NCBI GenBank assembly: GCA_020060485.1 | Contig: JAGVAB010000174.1 | Span: 30,578-94,577, forward strand | DNA from: Anaerolineales bacterium | GTDB taxonomy: Bacteria > Chloroflexota > Anaerolineae > Anaerolineales > Anaerolineaceae | Reading direction: 5' to 3' | DNA length: 64,000 nt | Shown here: positions 34,812-43,715 of the stretch, in pieces | Position numbering within the stretch: position 1 is the stretch's first letter | Layout of the letters: each line of letters begins with the position of its first letter | The notes under the pieces: generated by a model | What the model saw: the letters and a program-made list of their open reading frames with translations, nothing else | Told to the model about the DNA's origin: nothing | The model's database searches: none | Program-made: the position numbers and the translations under genes

Positions 34812-37202
34812 ATGGCTAATAGAATTCGCAAATTTGTTTCAACTGGCTCGATCTTGTTTCTGGTTTTGTTTTTGGCTTTCAGCAGTATGCAGGTATCTGC
34901 AAAGGGTGTAGAACCAATTGGGGAGGAAGGGATTTCGGCCGGGCAGGCAGAAACACCGGAAATTCCTCCAACACCCACACCCCTGCCGGAAATTCACACT
35001 TATAACAACGAAATCTCATTCACGTTTGGGGATGTCGGGGAAAGAACTTTTACCCTGTATTATCCTTCTGCATATGTTTTCAATTTCAGTATGCCGAATC
35101 AGTGGTCGCTGTTTACTGAAGGCGGTGCAGGTTACATTGATGTCCATTATGATTTGTTTGAGGATTGGAGCAAAACTGCCGCCCAACCCAACCCAAACCT
35201 TAGTTCTGCATTGCGCACTCTGGGGCCAGACCGGCCGTATCTGGATGTGGTGGTCAATGAGGTTCTGGCAGGTTCTTTCACTCCAGAGGTGGGCCAGGAC
35301 AAGTTTGTGCGTATTCAGATCCCGACTGAAGCAGTGGTTGGAAGATTCACCAACAATCCATTCAATGATTTCACGGTGGAAATCCAGTACTATGGTAACC
35401 GGGATAACTTCTGCTTTTATGACGGCACAATAAAGATCTACGAAGACTCCAAGATCCACTTTGGTTTCCGGGAAGTCAACCCGGTGCGCAATATTGCGGA
35501 ATTCCCAAGACCACTTGTGCAGGATTCTTTCCTGCCTGAAACGATTAAAGTCGTTATCCCGGATGTTTTCACACAGGCAGATATGGAAGCAGTCACAGCT
35601 GTCTCTGCTGCCTTGGGCGCAGGAACCTTTGGCAATGTCAATCTGGAAGTACTGAAGGCTTCGGAAGCCGTACCCGGCGCGATCCAGAATCACAGCTTGA
35701 TCGTGATTGGTCAGCCTGGTAAGAATAGTTTCCTGCAATCCTTATATCAACGCCAGTTGTTGCCTACCGGGTTATCAGGCTCCAATATTATTCAGTATGG
35801 CGGCAGGGTCCTGTCGGAAGCAGACGGTGTTTTGCAGATCATTCCATCGGAATTCAACAACACCTACTCCTATTTTGTGATTACTGGCACCAGCGACACA
35901 GCCTTGGTGCGGGCTGCAAAGGCTTTGCCCAATTTACCGATCGGTGTTGAAGGTAACTTGCTGGTCGTTTCCACGGATGGGCCTGAAGCAGTTGCGGTAG
36001 AAACACCCATGGTGCGAACATTCAGCTCACTAGGTTTCAGGGCGAGGAGCTTCTTTGGCCTGGGTGTGCGGGTAGCCTTTTTGACCTTTTATGTGCCGCG
36101 AAATTGGTCAATCCAGGATGGAGCATCCATTGATTTGATCTATGCTTTCTCGGACAAACTGAGCGAAGCCAATTCAACCGTGACCATCGAGTTGAACGGT
36201 AATCGGATTGGTACTGCCCCGATAAAAGCGGGTATGGTCGGGGAGCAAGTGGTTCGCATTCCGCTGCGAAAGGAAGATATTCGAGTAGGGGCGGCGAACT
36301 TCCTGCGGTTAGAGGCAGTGATGCAATCCGAACTGGATTGCGCCAGCTTTGATTATCGGGCCAACTGGGTCAGTCTTCGTGAGACCAGCCGCCTGAATCT
36401 GCCTTATGCCGTGGTGACAAATCCGGATCTGCTTTCCCCATTTGTACATCCCACTTATTATCTGATTTATGAACCGGGAATGCTGGTTTCCTTGTCTGCC
36501 CAGCCCACCAAAGAGGAGATCAGTGCATTGGCAAATTTGGCCCGCCTGGTCGGAGCGCAAAATGGAGCAACAGCAGACATCATGGTCAGCATGGATCCTG
36601 CGCTGGACATGAGCAGCTATCCGGATCGGCATATTGTGTTATTTGGCCGACCTACGACCAATCCTCGAATCATGGAATTGAATGATGTAGTGCCACAGCC
36701 TTTCGTAACAGGTGAGGATAACCTGAAACAACGTATTGGCGGGGTTGCTTACCGGGTTTCGCAGGGCATTGATCTGGGAATGGTGGAAGTGATTCCTGCC
36801 CCCTGGAATAAATTTAAAGGTGTCACCGTTGTTACAGGCACTTCCGAAACGGGCGTTGGGCTGGCTTTGAGAGCTTTTTCGGATGCTGACAGCCTGTTTG
36901 ACCTGTTTGGGGACCTGCTGTTTGTAACGCCAACGGAAATTCTGTCTTTCCCCACCACAGAGCAAGTACCTGAGCTGCTCGATACTTTGGCACAGGAAGC
37001 GCTGTCGGCTGGGGAGGCACAACTGGAACAAATTTCCCCGAGCCCGCAAAGCGGCGTAACCCAAACTGGGCGATATGTGAGTGAGGAGGCAGCACAAAAG
37101 AACACGACCGGCACGATCCTGTTGGTCAGCCTGGTAGCACTGGGCGTGGTGTTTGCCATCCTGGGCATTGTGAAGACGACCCGCGGTGGACGCACTTCTT
37201 AA
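34812..37202 (+). CDS. BcsB-like cellulose synthase accessory protein
   Basis: About 796 residues. A signal peptide (RIRKFVSTGSILFLVLFLAFSSM at the N-terminus, given only as its hydrophobic core position 9-26) leads to a large extracytoplasmic region, and a single transmembrane segment (IVSLVALGVVFAILGIV type, near 770-790) anchors the C-terminus. Repeated carbohydrate-binding and flavodoxin-like modules as in the BcsB family are suggested by the paired SFFGLGVRVAFLTFYVP and LNGNRIGTAPIKAG segments. The start is the ATG at 34812 after GGGAGG. BcsB normally pairs with the BcsA synthase, but no BcsA is in the window. A BcsB-like secreted scaffold for the nearby polysaccharide is an alternative. 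Confidence 0.78.
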   Translation: MANRIRKFVSTGSILFLVLFLAFSSMQVSAKGVEPIGEEGISAGQAETPEIPPTPTPLPEIHTYNNEISFTFGDVGERTFTLYYPSAYVFNFSMPNQWSLFTEGGAGYIDVHYDLFEDWSKTAAQPNPNLSSALRTLGPDRPYLDVVVNEVLAGSFTPEVGQDKFVRIQIPTEAVVGRFTNNPFNDFTVEIQYYGNRDNFCFYDGTIKIYEDSKIHFGFREVNPVRNIAEFPRPLVQDSFLPETIKVVIPDVFTQADMEAVTAVSAALGAGTFGNVNLEVLKASEAVPGAIQNHSLIVIGQPGKNSFLQSLYQRQLLPTGLSGSNIIQYGGRVLSEADGVLQIIPSEFNNTYSYFVITGTSDTALVRAAKALPNLPIGVEGNLLVVSTDGPEAVAVETPMVRTFSSLGFRARSFFGLGVRVAFLTFYVPRNWSIQDGASIDLIYAFSDKLSEANSTVTIELNGNRIGTAPIKAGMVGEQVVRIPLRKEDIRVGAANFLRLEAVMQSELDCASFDYRANWVSLRETSRLNLPYAVVTNPDLLSPFVHPTYYLIYEPGMLVSLSAQPTKEEISALANLARLVGAQNGATADIMVSMDPALDMSSYPDRHIVLFGRPTTNPRIMELNDVVPQPFVTGEDNLKQRIGGVAYRVSQGIDLGMVEVIPAPWNKFKGVTVVTGTSETGVGLALRAFSDADSLFDLFGDLLFVTPTEILSFPTTEQVPELLDTLAQEALSAGEAQLEQISPSPQSGVTQTGRYVSEEAAQKNTTGTILLVSLVALGVVFAILGIVKTTRGGRTS

Positions 37203-37222
37203 ATCTGCGTGATTTTAAAACA

Positions 37223-37253
37223 AAATCCGGCGAAGACCTCGCCGGATTTTTCT
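37223..37253. terminator. Bidirectional terminator after the BcsB-like gene
   Basis: Arms 37223-37234 and 37240-37251 pair perfectly (12 bp) around a 5-base loop, with T and A ends that serve both strands. It separates the BcsB-like gene from the converging polysaccharide operon. Confidence 0.85.
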
Positions 37254-37266
37254 TTATGTCTAATTA

Positions 37267-37303
37267 AACCGGATACTGAGCTTGTCAAAGTGGCCGGTTT
37301 GGT
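37267..37303. repeat. Short dispersed repeat, copy 1
   Basis: About 37 bases beginning AACCGGATACTGAGC and ending GGCCGGTTTGGTT. It resembles two other copies at 56987 and 60203 (AACCG...GTC..AGGTGTCRGTTYGATT) and, like them, stands right after an intrinsic terminator. The ends pair with each other (AACCGG with CCGGTT). Confidence 0.5.
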
Positions 37304-37903
37304 TCATGCGGAGATTTTCCTTAGCCCCTCTGATCTTAGGCTATAGCTTTTCCCACAGATATGGCAGATAGACTGGCCATCCGCTGAAAAATTTAATCTT
37401 TCCCCACATTCACAGACCCAGCCGATCTGCCGGGCGGGATTGCCCACCGTGAGAGCGTGGGGGATCACATCTTTGGTCACGATGGAGCCGGCTCCCACCA
37501 TGGCGAATTCGCCGACGGTTATGCCGGGTAGAATGACCGCGGCGGCACCCAGGGTGGCGCCATATTTGATGCGGGTCGGCGCAAACCATTCATGGGATTC
37601 ATAGCGCAGACTGGCCTCTGGCAGGCGTGGGGAGCGCGGAAAGCGGTCGTTGGTAAAGAAAACATGCGGGCCGACAAAAACGCCGTCTTCAAGGGTGATG
37701 CCTTCAAAGAGCATATTGCCATTCTTAATGGTAACGTTATTGCCAACAACTGCGCCAGATTCGATGAAACAATTGTCACCGATATTGCAATTTGCCCCGA
37801 TGGATACTTCTTTCATGATATGGGTGAAAGCCCATATCTTGGTGTTCTCACCGATAGTCTCGGTTTCCACCAATGCAGTGGGATGGACAAAAGGTGCACT
37901 CAT
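37304..37903 (-). CDS. Hexapeptide-repeat acetyltransferase, WbpD/WlbB-like
   Basis: 199 residues. Left-handed beta-helix repeats fill most of the chain (pattern I-G-x-N-x, for example IGANCNIGDN and VGNNVTIKNG), the fold of sugar N-acetyltransferases. A C-terminal zinc-ribbon-like section has CECG and CHICG pairs. The family acetylates a 3-amino sugar nucleotide; the WbpB-like dehydrogenase and WbpE-like aminotransferase at 51894-54053 would supply the substrate. The start at 37903 (MSAPFVHP) follows AGGAGGAATA. A longer frame to 38125 overlaps the upstream glycosyltransferase and is rejected. It is the last gene of the large minus-strand operon. Confidence 0.85.
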   Translation of the reverse strand: MSAPFVHPTALVETETIGENTKIWAFTHIMKEVSIGANCNIGDNCFIESGAVVGNNVTIKNGNMLFEGITLEDGVFVGPHVFFTNDRFPRSPRLPEASLRYESHEWFAPTRIKYGATLGAAAVILPGITVGEFAMVGAGSIVTKDVIPHALTVGNPARQIGWVCECGERLNFSADGQSICHICGKSYSLRSEGLRKISA

Positions 37904-37928
37904 TATTCCTCCTGATGAATACTTAGGT

Positions 37929-39152
37929 CTACGGCTTGGATGTGAAAGGCAGGCCGGGCAGTAAACTGCCCAGGGTGTCAAAATACTTTTGACGTTCGTT
38001 TTCCCAGTTTTGCAGTTGCACAAATTCCTGGTCGGCGTGCTGCACCAGGGCTGTGCGTTTTTCGGGGTGATGGTACAAGTCCACAACTGCAGCGGCAAAT
38101 TCTTCTGGGGAGCCGGGGGAAACATAGTATACAGTGCGTTCTGAAAAGACGTCTTCCAATACTTTCAAACGCGAGGTGACTGTGGGCAGACCCATGACCA
38201 CGTATTCCAGCACTTTGCCGGGCATGGCAATGGACATGTGCGGGTCGGGCAGGGCGGGATAAATACCCAGGTCCGCCTGCGCCATTTCTTCGGGCATTTT
38301 GTCTCTGGGCAGCAGGGAGATGAAGTCCACATAGGTCTCGACCTTCAGCTCTGCTGCCAGCACTTGAAGCTGCCGGGTGGTTTTATTGTCATCGCCGATG
38401 ATGCGCAGGCGGATATTTGGGATTTCTGGAATCAAAACTGGCAGGCTGCGAATGGCAACATCCAGACCATAGCGCGGGGCAACCGTGCCAGGATAAAGCA
38501 GGATAAAAGGTTTGGAGGGGTCGTTCACACGCTGAAATCTTTGGCGGTCGAATACTTTGGCATCCGGCAGGTTCTGGGTAACGGTGATCTTGGCGGCAGG
38601 TATGCCACGTTTGATCAAGTTTTCCTTGAAGGTCGGGTTGGCTGTCAGTACGGCGTGAGAAAAAGCAGCCGAAAGCCATTCTTGCCAGACCATCAGCCGT
38701 ACCAACGGGTGGCTGGCTGCTTTCTGGAATTTGGCCTGGTAGAATTCCGGCATGGGGTCATGGATGTCCAGGATGAGCCTGGCACCAAACAGGCGCGGCA
38801 GAAAAGCGGCAAAGACCAGGAAGTCGGGCATATTGTGAACGTGGATGATGTCGTAAGGCTGGCGAAGATGCAGGAAAAATAATTGAAACGAGAAGAACAG
38901 CATCGCCAGTAAATATTCAAAAAGATAGGCAGCCAGGCTTTGGCTGGTGTGGGGCAAGGGGATGGTGTAAACACGCAGGTTATTGCCGCGTACGATGGGC
39001 AATTTTTCCTCGCCAGGCGTGGAAAGCACATCCACGGACACGCCTTGCTCAAGCAGGGCCTCGGCATAACGCATGACGCGGGCATCTGTGTCGTAAACCT
39101 GCTGTACGATCATGCAAACCCTGATCTGCTTGTTTTTATCGCGTGTTCTCAT
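37929..39152 (-). CDS. GT4-family glycosyltransferase
   Basis: 407 residues, two-domain GT-B glycosyltransferase. The N-terminal domain begins VCMIVQQVYDTDARVMRYAEAL; the C-terminal domain shows LLYPGTVAPRYGLD and the E-x7-E type region near GKVLEYVVMGLPTV, typical of group 1 transferases. It should add a sugar to the lipid-linked repeat unit at the inner membrane face. The start overlaps the upstream deacetylase stop by ATGA. Donor and linkage cannot be determined. Confidence 0.87.
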   Translation of the reverse strand: MRTRDKNKQIRVCMIVQQVYDTDARVMRYAEALLEQGVSVDVLSTPGEEKLPIVRGNNLRVYTIPLPHTSQSLAAYLFEYLLAMLFFSFQLFFLHLRQPYDIIHVHNMPDFLVFAAFLPRLFGARLILDIHDPMPEFYQAKFQKAASHPLVRLMVWQEWLSAAFSHAVLTANPTFKENLIKRGIPAAKITVTQNLPDAKVFDRQRFQRVNDPSKPFILLYPGTVAPRYGLDVAIRSLPVLIPEIPNIRLRIIGDDNKTTRQLQVLAAELKVETYVDFISLLPRDKMPEEMAQADLGIYPALPDPHMSIAMPGKVLEYVVMGLPTVTSRLKVLEDVFSERTVYYVSPGSPEEFAAAVVDLYHHPEKRTALVQHADQEFVQLQNWENERQKYFDTLGSLLPGLPFTSKP

Positions 39153-40336
39153 GATTCCTCACTGCGGTATGACTCTATGATGATCTGGTCGTTTTCAAGG
39201 CATGCCCGCGATTGCGGCAGACCGGCGGGGCTTGTTTGCCGTTTGCGCCACCAAGCGGCAGCTTGACGCGGCAAGGTGTGCCAGAATCCGCTGCGCCCGG
39301 CCATTTCTTCCAGGAATGACTCATATACCGCCCAGTTGGCAGGCTGACGCAAATAGTCGGGGTGGGTGTTCAGTAGAGCCATGGCATGGTATTTTTTCAG
39401 AAAGTCGACTTTATCCAGCCAGACGGCAGGGGTTGTGGCTTTGAGAATGTTCACCAGAGTGTAATCTTGCGGCAGGGTATAGGGCAATTCCATAAAATGG
39501 CCCATCTGGAAGGGCCACAGGCTCATGGTGCCACCGGGGATGGGTTCATAGGGGTCGGTGTCAAAAAAGGACAGATCGTACTCAATTTCCAGCTTCTGCA
39601 TCCATAACGGGTTGCGGTGGGTCAGCGGAGTGCGGAAGCCGGTTGCCTTGAGGCTGTGCAGGTGATGGTTTATTTTTTCTGCCCGCTGGTTGAATTTCTC
39701 CTGCGAGAGGAAGAGTTTGCCGTCATGTTTGAGGCCATGCACGCCGATCTCAAAGCCGCGATTTCTTAATTCTGCGATCACTCCCTGATCCAGTTTGTAT
39801 CTCTGGGGCACAAAATTGAAGGAGGATCGGAAACCGTGCTTTACTTCAAGTTCGGCAACGCGGAGTGCGAACTTTTGCCCGATGGAGGTTTCGATATCGT
39901 GGGTAAGGATGAAGGCAGCTTGGTGCGATTCTGGCCAGAGGCTCACCATTTTCAGGGTCCCGGAATGGTTGAAAATGAGCAGTTGGCGCAGACAGGCCCA
40001 AAGAAAGGCTGCATAACGTTCTTCAACCGGCCAGCCTAGTGGAAAACTGGCCTGACCTGAACCGCTGTAAACTTTGCGCATGATGCGGGTTATGGGACGC
40101 GGCAGAAGGGGTTTAAGCAGGTAATAGATGCGTTTGGCAAAACCAAGATGCCAATGGTCGGGGCCAAATTGTCCTTCGCCGAGACTGAGCTGAATGGCAG
40201 TGTCGATATCTTTGGCAGCCAACCCCAATTCAGGCAGGGCGGCCTGAATGGCTGTCTGCCAGAGGTCGGGTGGAAGGTCTTCCTGAACCTGCCAGAAAGT
40301 CTGGGGTGTGTTTGCAGAAAAAAGATGATCTTTCAT
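39149..40336 (-). CDS. Polysaccharide deacetylase-like protein (NodB fold)
   Basis: 395 residues. FILTHDIETSIG contains the Asp pair expected of a metal-dependent NodB-type deacetylase, and GFEIGVHGLKHDGK contains the H-G-x-x-H metal-binding motif. The C-terminal part, FRTPLTHRNPLW, fits the conserved Arg/Thr region. The ATG at 40336 overlaps the upstream gene by ATGA; the frame to 40393 is rejected. It may trim N- or O-acetyl groups from the polysaccharide. No signal peptide is seen, so action on a cytoplasmic lipid-linked intermediate is likely. Confidence 0.83.
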   Translation of the reverse strand: MKDHLFSANTPQTFWQVQEDLPPDLWQTAIQAALPELGLAAKDIDTAIQLSLGEGQFGPDHWHLGFAKRIYYLLKPLLPRPITRIMRKVYSGSGQASFPLGWPVEERYAAFLWACLRQLLIFNHSGTLKMVSLWPESHQAAFILTHDIETSIGQKFALRVAELEVKHGFRSSFNFVPQRYKLDQGVIAELRNRGFEIGVHGLKHDGKLFLSQEKFNQRAEKINHHLHSLKATGFRTPLTHRNPLWMQKLEIEYDLSFFDTDPYEPIPGGTMSLWPFQMGHFMELPYTLPQDYTLVNILKATTPAVWLDKVDFLKKYHAMALLNTHPDYLRQPANWAVYESFLEEMAGRSGFWHTLPRQAAAWWRKRQTSPAGLPQSRACLENDQIIIESYRSEES

Positions 40337-41376
40337 CCTACGTGCCTGTAAAGAATTTCTCCAGCAACCCGGCAGACGAATTTGGGGCTGCAACGGATGA
40401 TTGTGCTCATGATACCCATGAGTTTGCTATCACCGGATGAGGGTGGTTCGCCGCCAATGACGCCGTAATACAGGGGCATTTCGGTGGCGCCGAGGCGGGT
40501 TTTGTAATCCTGCAGGCCCGTATTCTCCAGTGCACTGCGGCCATAATCGATGGTTTGGAATCCATTTTCATGTGACCAGCGAATGGCGGTAACGTCTAAC
40601 AGGTAATTGGGTTTGAGTTTCTCGTAATCGCGAGTATCGGCGCTGTATTTGAGGGTTACGGTTTTTTGATAATGGAGTAATACCAGGCCGGCAAGCATGC
40701 GGTCATCCTGGTAAGCAGTGAGGACGAACCCCATACCTTTTTGCAGCACCTGGCTTGCAAGCAGATCAAAAAATTTTCTGGGCTGGACGGGTACACCATG
40801 TCTTCGGCGGGTTTCGAGCTGAAGTTGATAGAATTTCCGAATATCCTCGGGCTGGCTGCCAAATTCCAGACGCAGATTAGCCTTTTCAGTTTGGCGGATG
40901 TGCTTGCGCATCCGTTTGTGGATGCGGTTGTAAACTGTGTCAAAATCCGGGTCGAGGTGGTTCAGATGAAGTACATGGTGCTGGTAGGGGATGATCTGCG
41001 GGTGGGACGGGAACTGCCAGCGCAGTTCAATGCGGGGAGTTTCAGGTAGGGCAGCCAAAGCGGACAGGCGTTCGGTGAATTCCAGCAGGGCTGGAGCGTC
41101 AATGACCAGGGGTGGGCAATAATCTGAGAAGGGCAGCGAGACCCATCTGCGGCCACCGGTCAGGCGGCTGTTGACTTCCATGGCGGGCAGTCCGGCCTGA
41201 ATGTCACCGTTGGCTGCGCAATGCGCCAGAATGAAGGGCCGGTAATGATATGTCTGTTCCAGAACATCGATCCAGGCTGGATGGTGAAAGATAACGGCGT
41301 CTGACTGGGATTGGGTGAAGGAAAGCCAGCGCGGATCTTGCGGGTCAATGAATTGGAGTGGGTTGGCATTGGTCAT
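40333..41376 (-). CDS. GNAT/FemAB-like acyl- or aminoacyltransferase (BioF2-like)
   Basis: 347 residues of the Acetyltransf_6/FemAB-like fold. Recognisable segments are RIHKRMRKHIRQTEKANL (basic helix), LETRRRHGVPVQP and GFQTIDYGRSALENTGLQDYKTRLG, the last being the conserved end of such enzymes. Proteins of this kind are common in polysaccharide and exosortase loci and may acylate or add amino acids to sugars. It is less similar to the two upstream FemAB-like proteins than these are to each other. The start at 41376 has GGAAAG at some distance. Confidence 0.77.
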   Translation of the reverse strand: MTNANPLQFIDPQDPRWLSFTQSQSDAVIFHHPAWIDVLEQTYHYRPFILAHCAANGDIQAGLPAMEVNSRLTGGRRWVSLPFSDYCPPLVIDAPALLEFTERLSALAALPETPRIELRWQFPSHPQIIPYQHHVLHLNHLDPDFDTVYNRIHKRMRKHIRQTEKANLRLEFGSQPEDIRKFYQLQLETRRRHGVPVQPRKFFDLLASQVLQKGMGFVLTAYQDDRMLAGLVLLHYQKTVTLKYSADTRDYEKLKPNYLLDVTAIRWSHENGFQTIDYGRSALENTGLQDYKTRLGATEMPLYYGVIGGEPPSSGDSKLMGIMSTIIRCSPKFVCRVAGEILYRHVG

Positions 41377-41433
41377 GGTGTTGGCATTTCTTTCCGTATT
41401 GTTTTTCTTTGGAGGTAAAAGGAATAGGGCTCA

Positions 41434-42537
41434 TTATGCCATAAAAGCCATGAGCCGTTGGGCGATGGGCAGGCCCATGAGCTTTGAGATGAAATTTGCG
41501 TATAGCCATCGAATCCCGGCGTTGGTAAAGTAGGCATAGGTTTCGGGATACAGTACGGGTGTGCCACCAAAGCTTAATTTAAACATTTCGCTGGTATTGC
41601 CATACGCTCCGAGGTCAAGATGTTCTTCAGGGGAGGTATGTTCCTGACACAATTTTCTGGCCGCACCGAGATGTATTTCACCAAAATCGAAGTATTGGAA
41701 ATTGTTCTCTTTGGCCCACAGGATGGCATGCCAGACGAGTGCATCGTTGGGGCGTTTCTCGGCGAGTTCTCTGGAAGAACCAAACCGCCAGGCAGTGGCA
41801 GTTTGACCAAAACAAAGCATTAGCATTGCTGAAAGGGGCTGACCTTCAAATGTGCTGATAAACATTTTTATATGCCCTTCTGCATTCAGAATTCGCCAAA
41901 TGTTTTCAAACCTGGATTTGTCATCCAAATCGAAATGCAAGTAATTACCTGTGATTTGATAAAGACTATAAAACGTGTCAATATCCTGCGCAGTTCCTTG
42001 TTTGATCACAACGCCAGCTTTTTGGGCGCGGTGAACATTTCTCTGTCTGCCATGAGTCATATTCTTAAAGAGAGTGTTTGCATCTGGTTTGAGATCAAGG
42101 ATGATTGTACCGGGGGGGACGATATTTTCATCTGGCAATTTGTAAAAAAATTCATTCAGCAGTTGGTTAACCAGAAATTGTTCCTGGTCAGCCGGTTGCA
42201 CCAGCAGGCAGAATTTATGTCTGTCTTTTGCCCAGCGCTTTATTTGAGTGAGTAAATCAGGCAAGAGGTTGGTGTGAAAGGAGTCGCTGAGCGGGCCTTT
42301 GGGCAGGCAGGTCACAGAACCGAATAACGGAATGCGGTGTTCATAAAGTTGAGCACCTGCAACCAGATTGCCATTTTCCCAGGCAGTCAAATAATGGGTA
42401 ATCCAACCGGTGAGTGCTTTGGTGTCCGCCCACAGGCTGGTTTGCATACGGTGGCATTGTGAATTGTTCAGGACAAAGTTATCCCAAACCCGGCCGTCAA
42501 TTTCGTTTTTCTCACTCATTCTGTATTCAATATTCAT
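41434..42537 (-). CDS. FemAB-like transferase A (tandem paralog)
   Basis: 367 residues of the FemX/MurM-like fold, two GNAT-like halves. Diagnostic segments are YFDFGEIHLG and FKLSFGGTPVLYPETYAYF, matching the FDFGG-...-FK-x-FGG arrangement of lipid II aminoacyltransferases. In Gram-positive bacteria such enzymes add amino acids from tRNA to peptidoglycan bridges; in a polysaccharide locus they may modify a sugar instead. The next upstream gene has the same 1104-bp length and a clearly similar protein, so they arose by duplication. AGGCGG precedes the ATG. Confidence 0.8.
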   Translation of the reverse strand: MNIEYRMSEKNEIDGRVWDNFVLNNSQCHRMQTSLWADTKALTGWITHYLTAWENGNLVAGAQLYEHRIPLFGSVTCLPKGPLSDSFHTNLLPDLLTQIKRWAKDRHKFCLLVQPADQEQFLVNQLLNEFFYKLPDENIVPPGTIILDLKPDANTLFKNMTHGRQRNVHRAQKAGVVIKQGTAQDIDTFYSLYQITGNYLHFDLDDKSRFENIWRILNAEGHIKMFISTFEGQPLSAMLMLCFGQTATAWRFGSSRELAEKRPNDALVWHAILWAKENNFQYFDFGEIHLGAARKLCQEHTSPEEHLDLGAYGNTSEMFKLSFGGTPVLYPETYAYFTNAGIRWLYANFISKLMGLPIAQRLMAFMA

Positions 42538-42610
42538 TGTTCTACCGCCTAAAAAATGGCTTGCCTACATAGTTGTATCTGAATACCCTCACATCAACAC
42601 CTGTCAGCTT

Positions 42611-43714
42611 TCATCCTGCTGCGACAGTCAATATCTTTTGAGCGACGGGGTGGTTCATGATCTTGCACAGGATCGTGTCATATAACCAGCGTACAACTGC
42701 ATTGGGAAAATAGACATAGGTTTCTGGATATAAAACGGGAGTGCCTCCAAAGGCTAATTTAAACCTTACACTGGAACATTTGTATTCTTCAGGCAGATGG
42801 TGATCGTTGCATAGACATTTAGCTGCGCCAAGTTCTATTTCGCCAAAATCGAAAAATTGAAAGCCTTGCTCTTTAGCCCAGAGGATGGTGTGCCAGTAAA
42901 GAGCCTCATTGGGTCTTTTCTCGGCGTGTTCTTTTGTCCATCCAAAACGCCAGCAGGTGGCCGTATTGCCGAAACAAAGCAGTATGATGGCTGAAACAGG
43001 TTGATCTTCAAAGTAGCTGATGAAGAGCCTGATGTGCCCTTGCGGGGACAGGATCTGCCAGATGTTTTCGAACCTGGTTTTGCAATCCGGCTCAAAATGC
43101 AGGTATTCACTGGTCCTGAGGTAGAGGGTGTAGAAGGTTTCCATATCCTGGGTATCGCCTTCTTTTACCGAAATACCTGCTTCCCTGGAACGGCGCACAT
43201 TGCATTGTTTGGCATGGGAAAGTTTCTTGAAAAGCGTATGCTCATCTGGTTCAAGGTTGATGATGATTGTGCCGGGAGGGACAATGTTCTCATCTGCAAG
43301 TTTCGAAAATTTTTCATACAGCAGTTGGTCAACCAGATATTGTTCCTGATCTGCCGGTTGCACCAGCAGACAAAACTTGTGGTTAATATGCCCCCATTTC
43401 TTTATTTGGTTGAGCAGTTGGGGCATAAGATCTTCATGGCAGGATTCACATAAAGGCCCTTTTGGCAGGCAGACCAGCGACCCAAACACGGGAATGCGGT
43501 GTTCATAAAGTTGAGCACCTCCCACAAGGGTGCCATTGTGCCGGGCAGTCAAAATATAAGTGGCCCAGCCATTGGATTGCTTGGTATCTGCCCACAGGCT
43601 GGTTTGCATACGGTGACACTGCGGATGACTTAAGACAAAGCAATCCCATTCTCCACAATTCATCAGTTCTTTTTTGACAATCCTGATATCGATATCCAAA
43701 TCCCCGTCGCTCAT
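42611..43714 (-). CDS. FemAB-like transferase B (tandem paralog)
   Basis: 367 residues, paralog of the downstream gene. The shared blocks are CHRMQTSLWADTK, GAQLYEHRIP, LPKGPL, CLLVQPADQEQ and FGGTPVLYPETY. The two differ mainly in the N-terminal 25 residues and in the helical insert. The start at 43714 follows GGGGAGAG and lies 1 bp from the preceding glycosyltransferase stop (TAA then A then ATG on the minus strand). A frame to 43900 is rejected. The role is as for its partner, and retention of both suggests two steps or two acceptors. Confidence 0.8.
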   Translation of the reverse strand: MSDGDLDIDIRIVKKELMNCGEWDCFVLSHPQCHRMQTSLWADTKQSNGWATYILTARHNGTLVGGAQLYEHRIPVFGSLVCLPKGPLCESCHEDLMPQLLNQIKKWGHINHKFCLLVQPADQEQYLVDQLLYEKFSKLADENIVPPGTIIINLEPDEHTLFKKLSHAKQCNVRRSREAGISVKEGDTQDMETFYTLYLRTSEYLHFEPDCKTRFENIWQILSPQGHIRLFISYFEDQPVSAIILLCFGNTATCWRFGWTKEHAEKRPNEALYWHTILWAKEQGFQFFDFGEIELGAAKCLCNDHHLPEEYKCSSVRFKLAFGGTPVLYPETYVYFPNAVVRWLYDTILCKIMNHPVAQKILTVAAG

Positions 43715-43715
43715 T

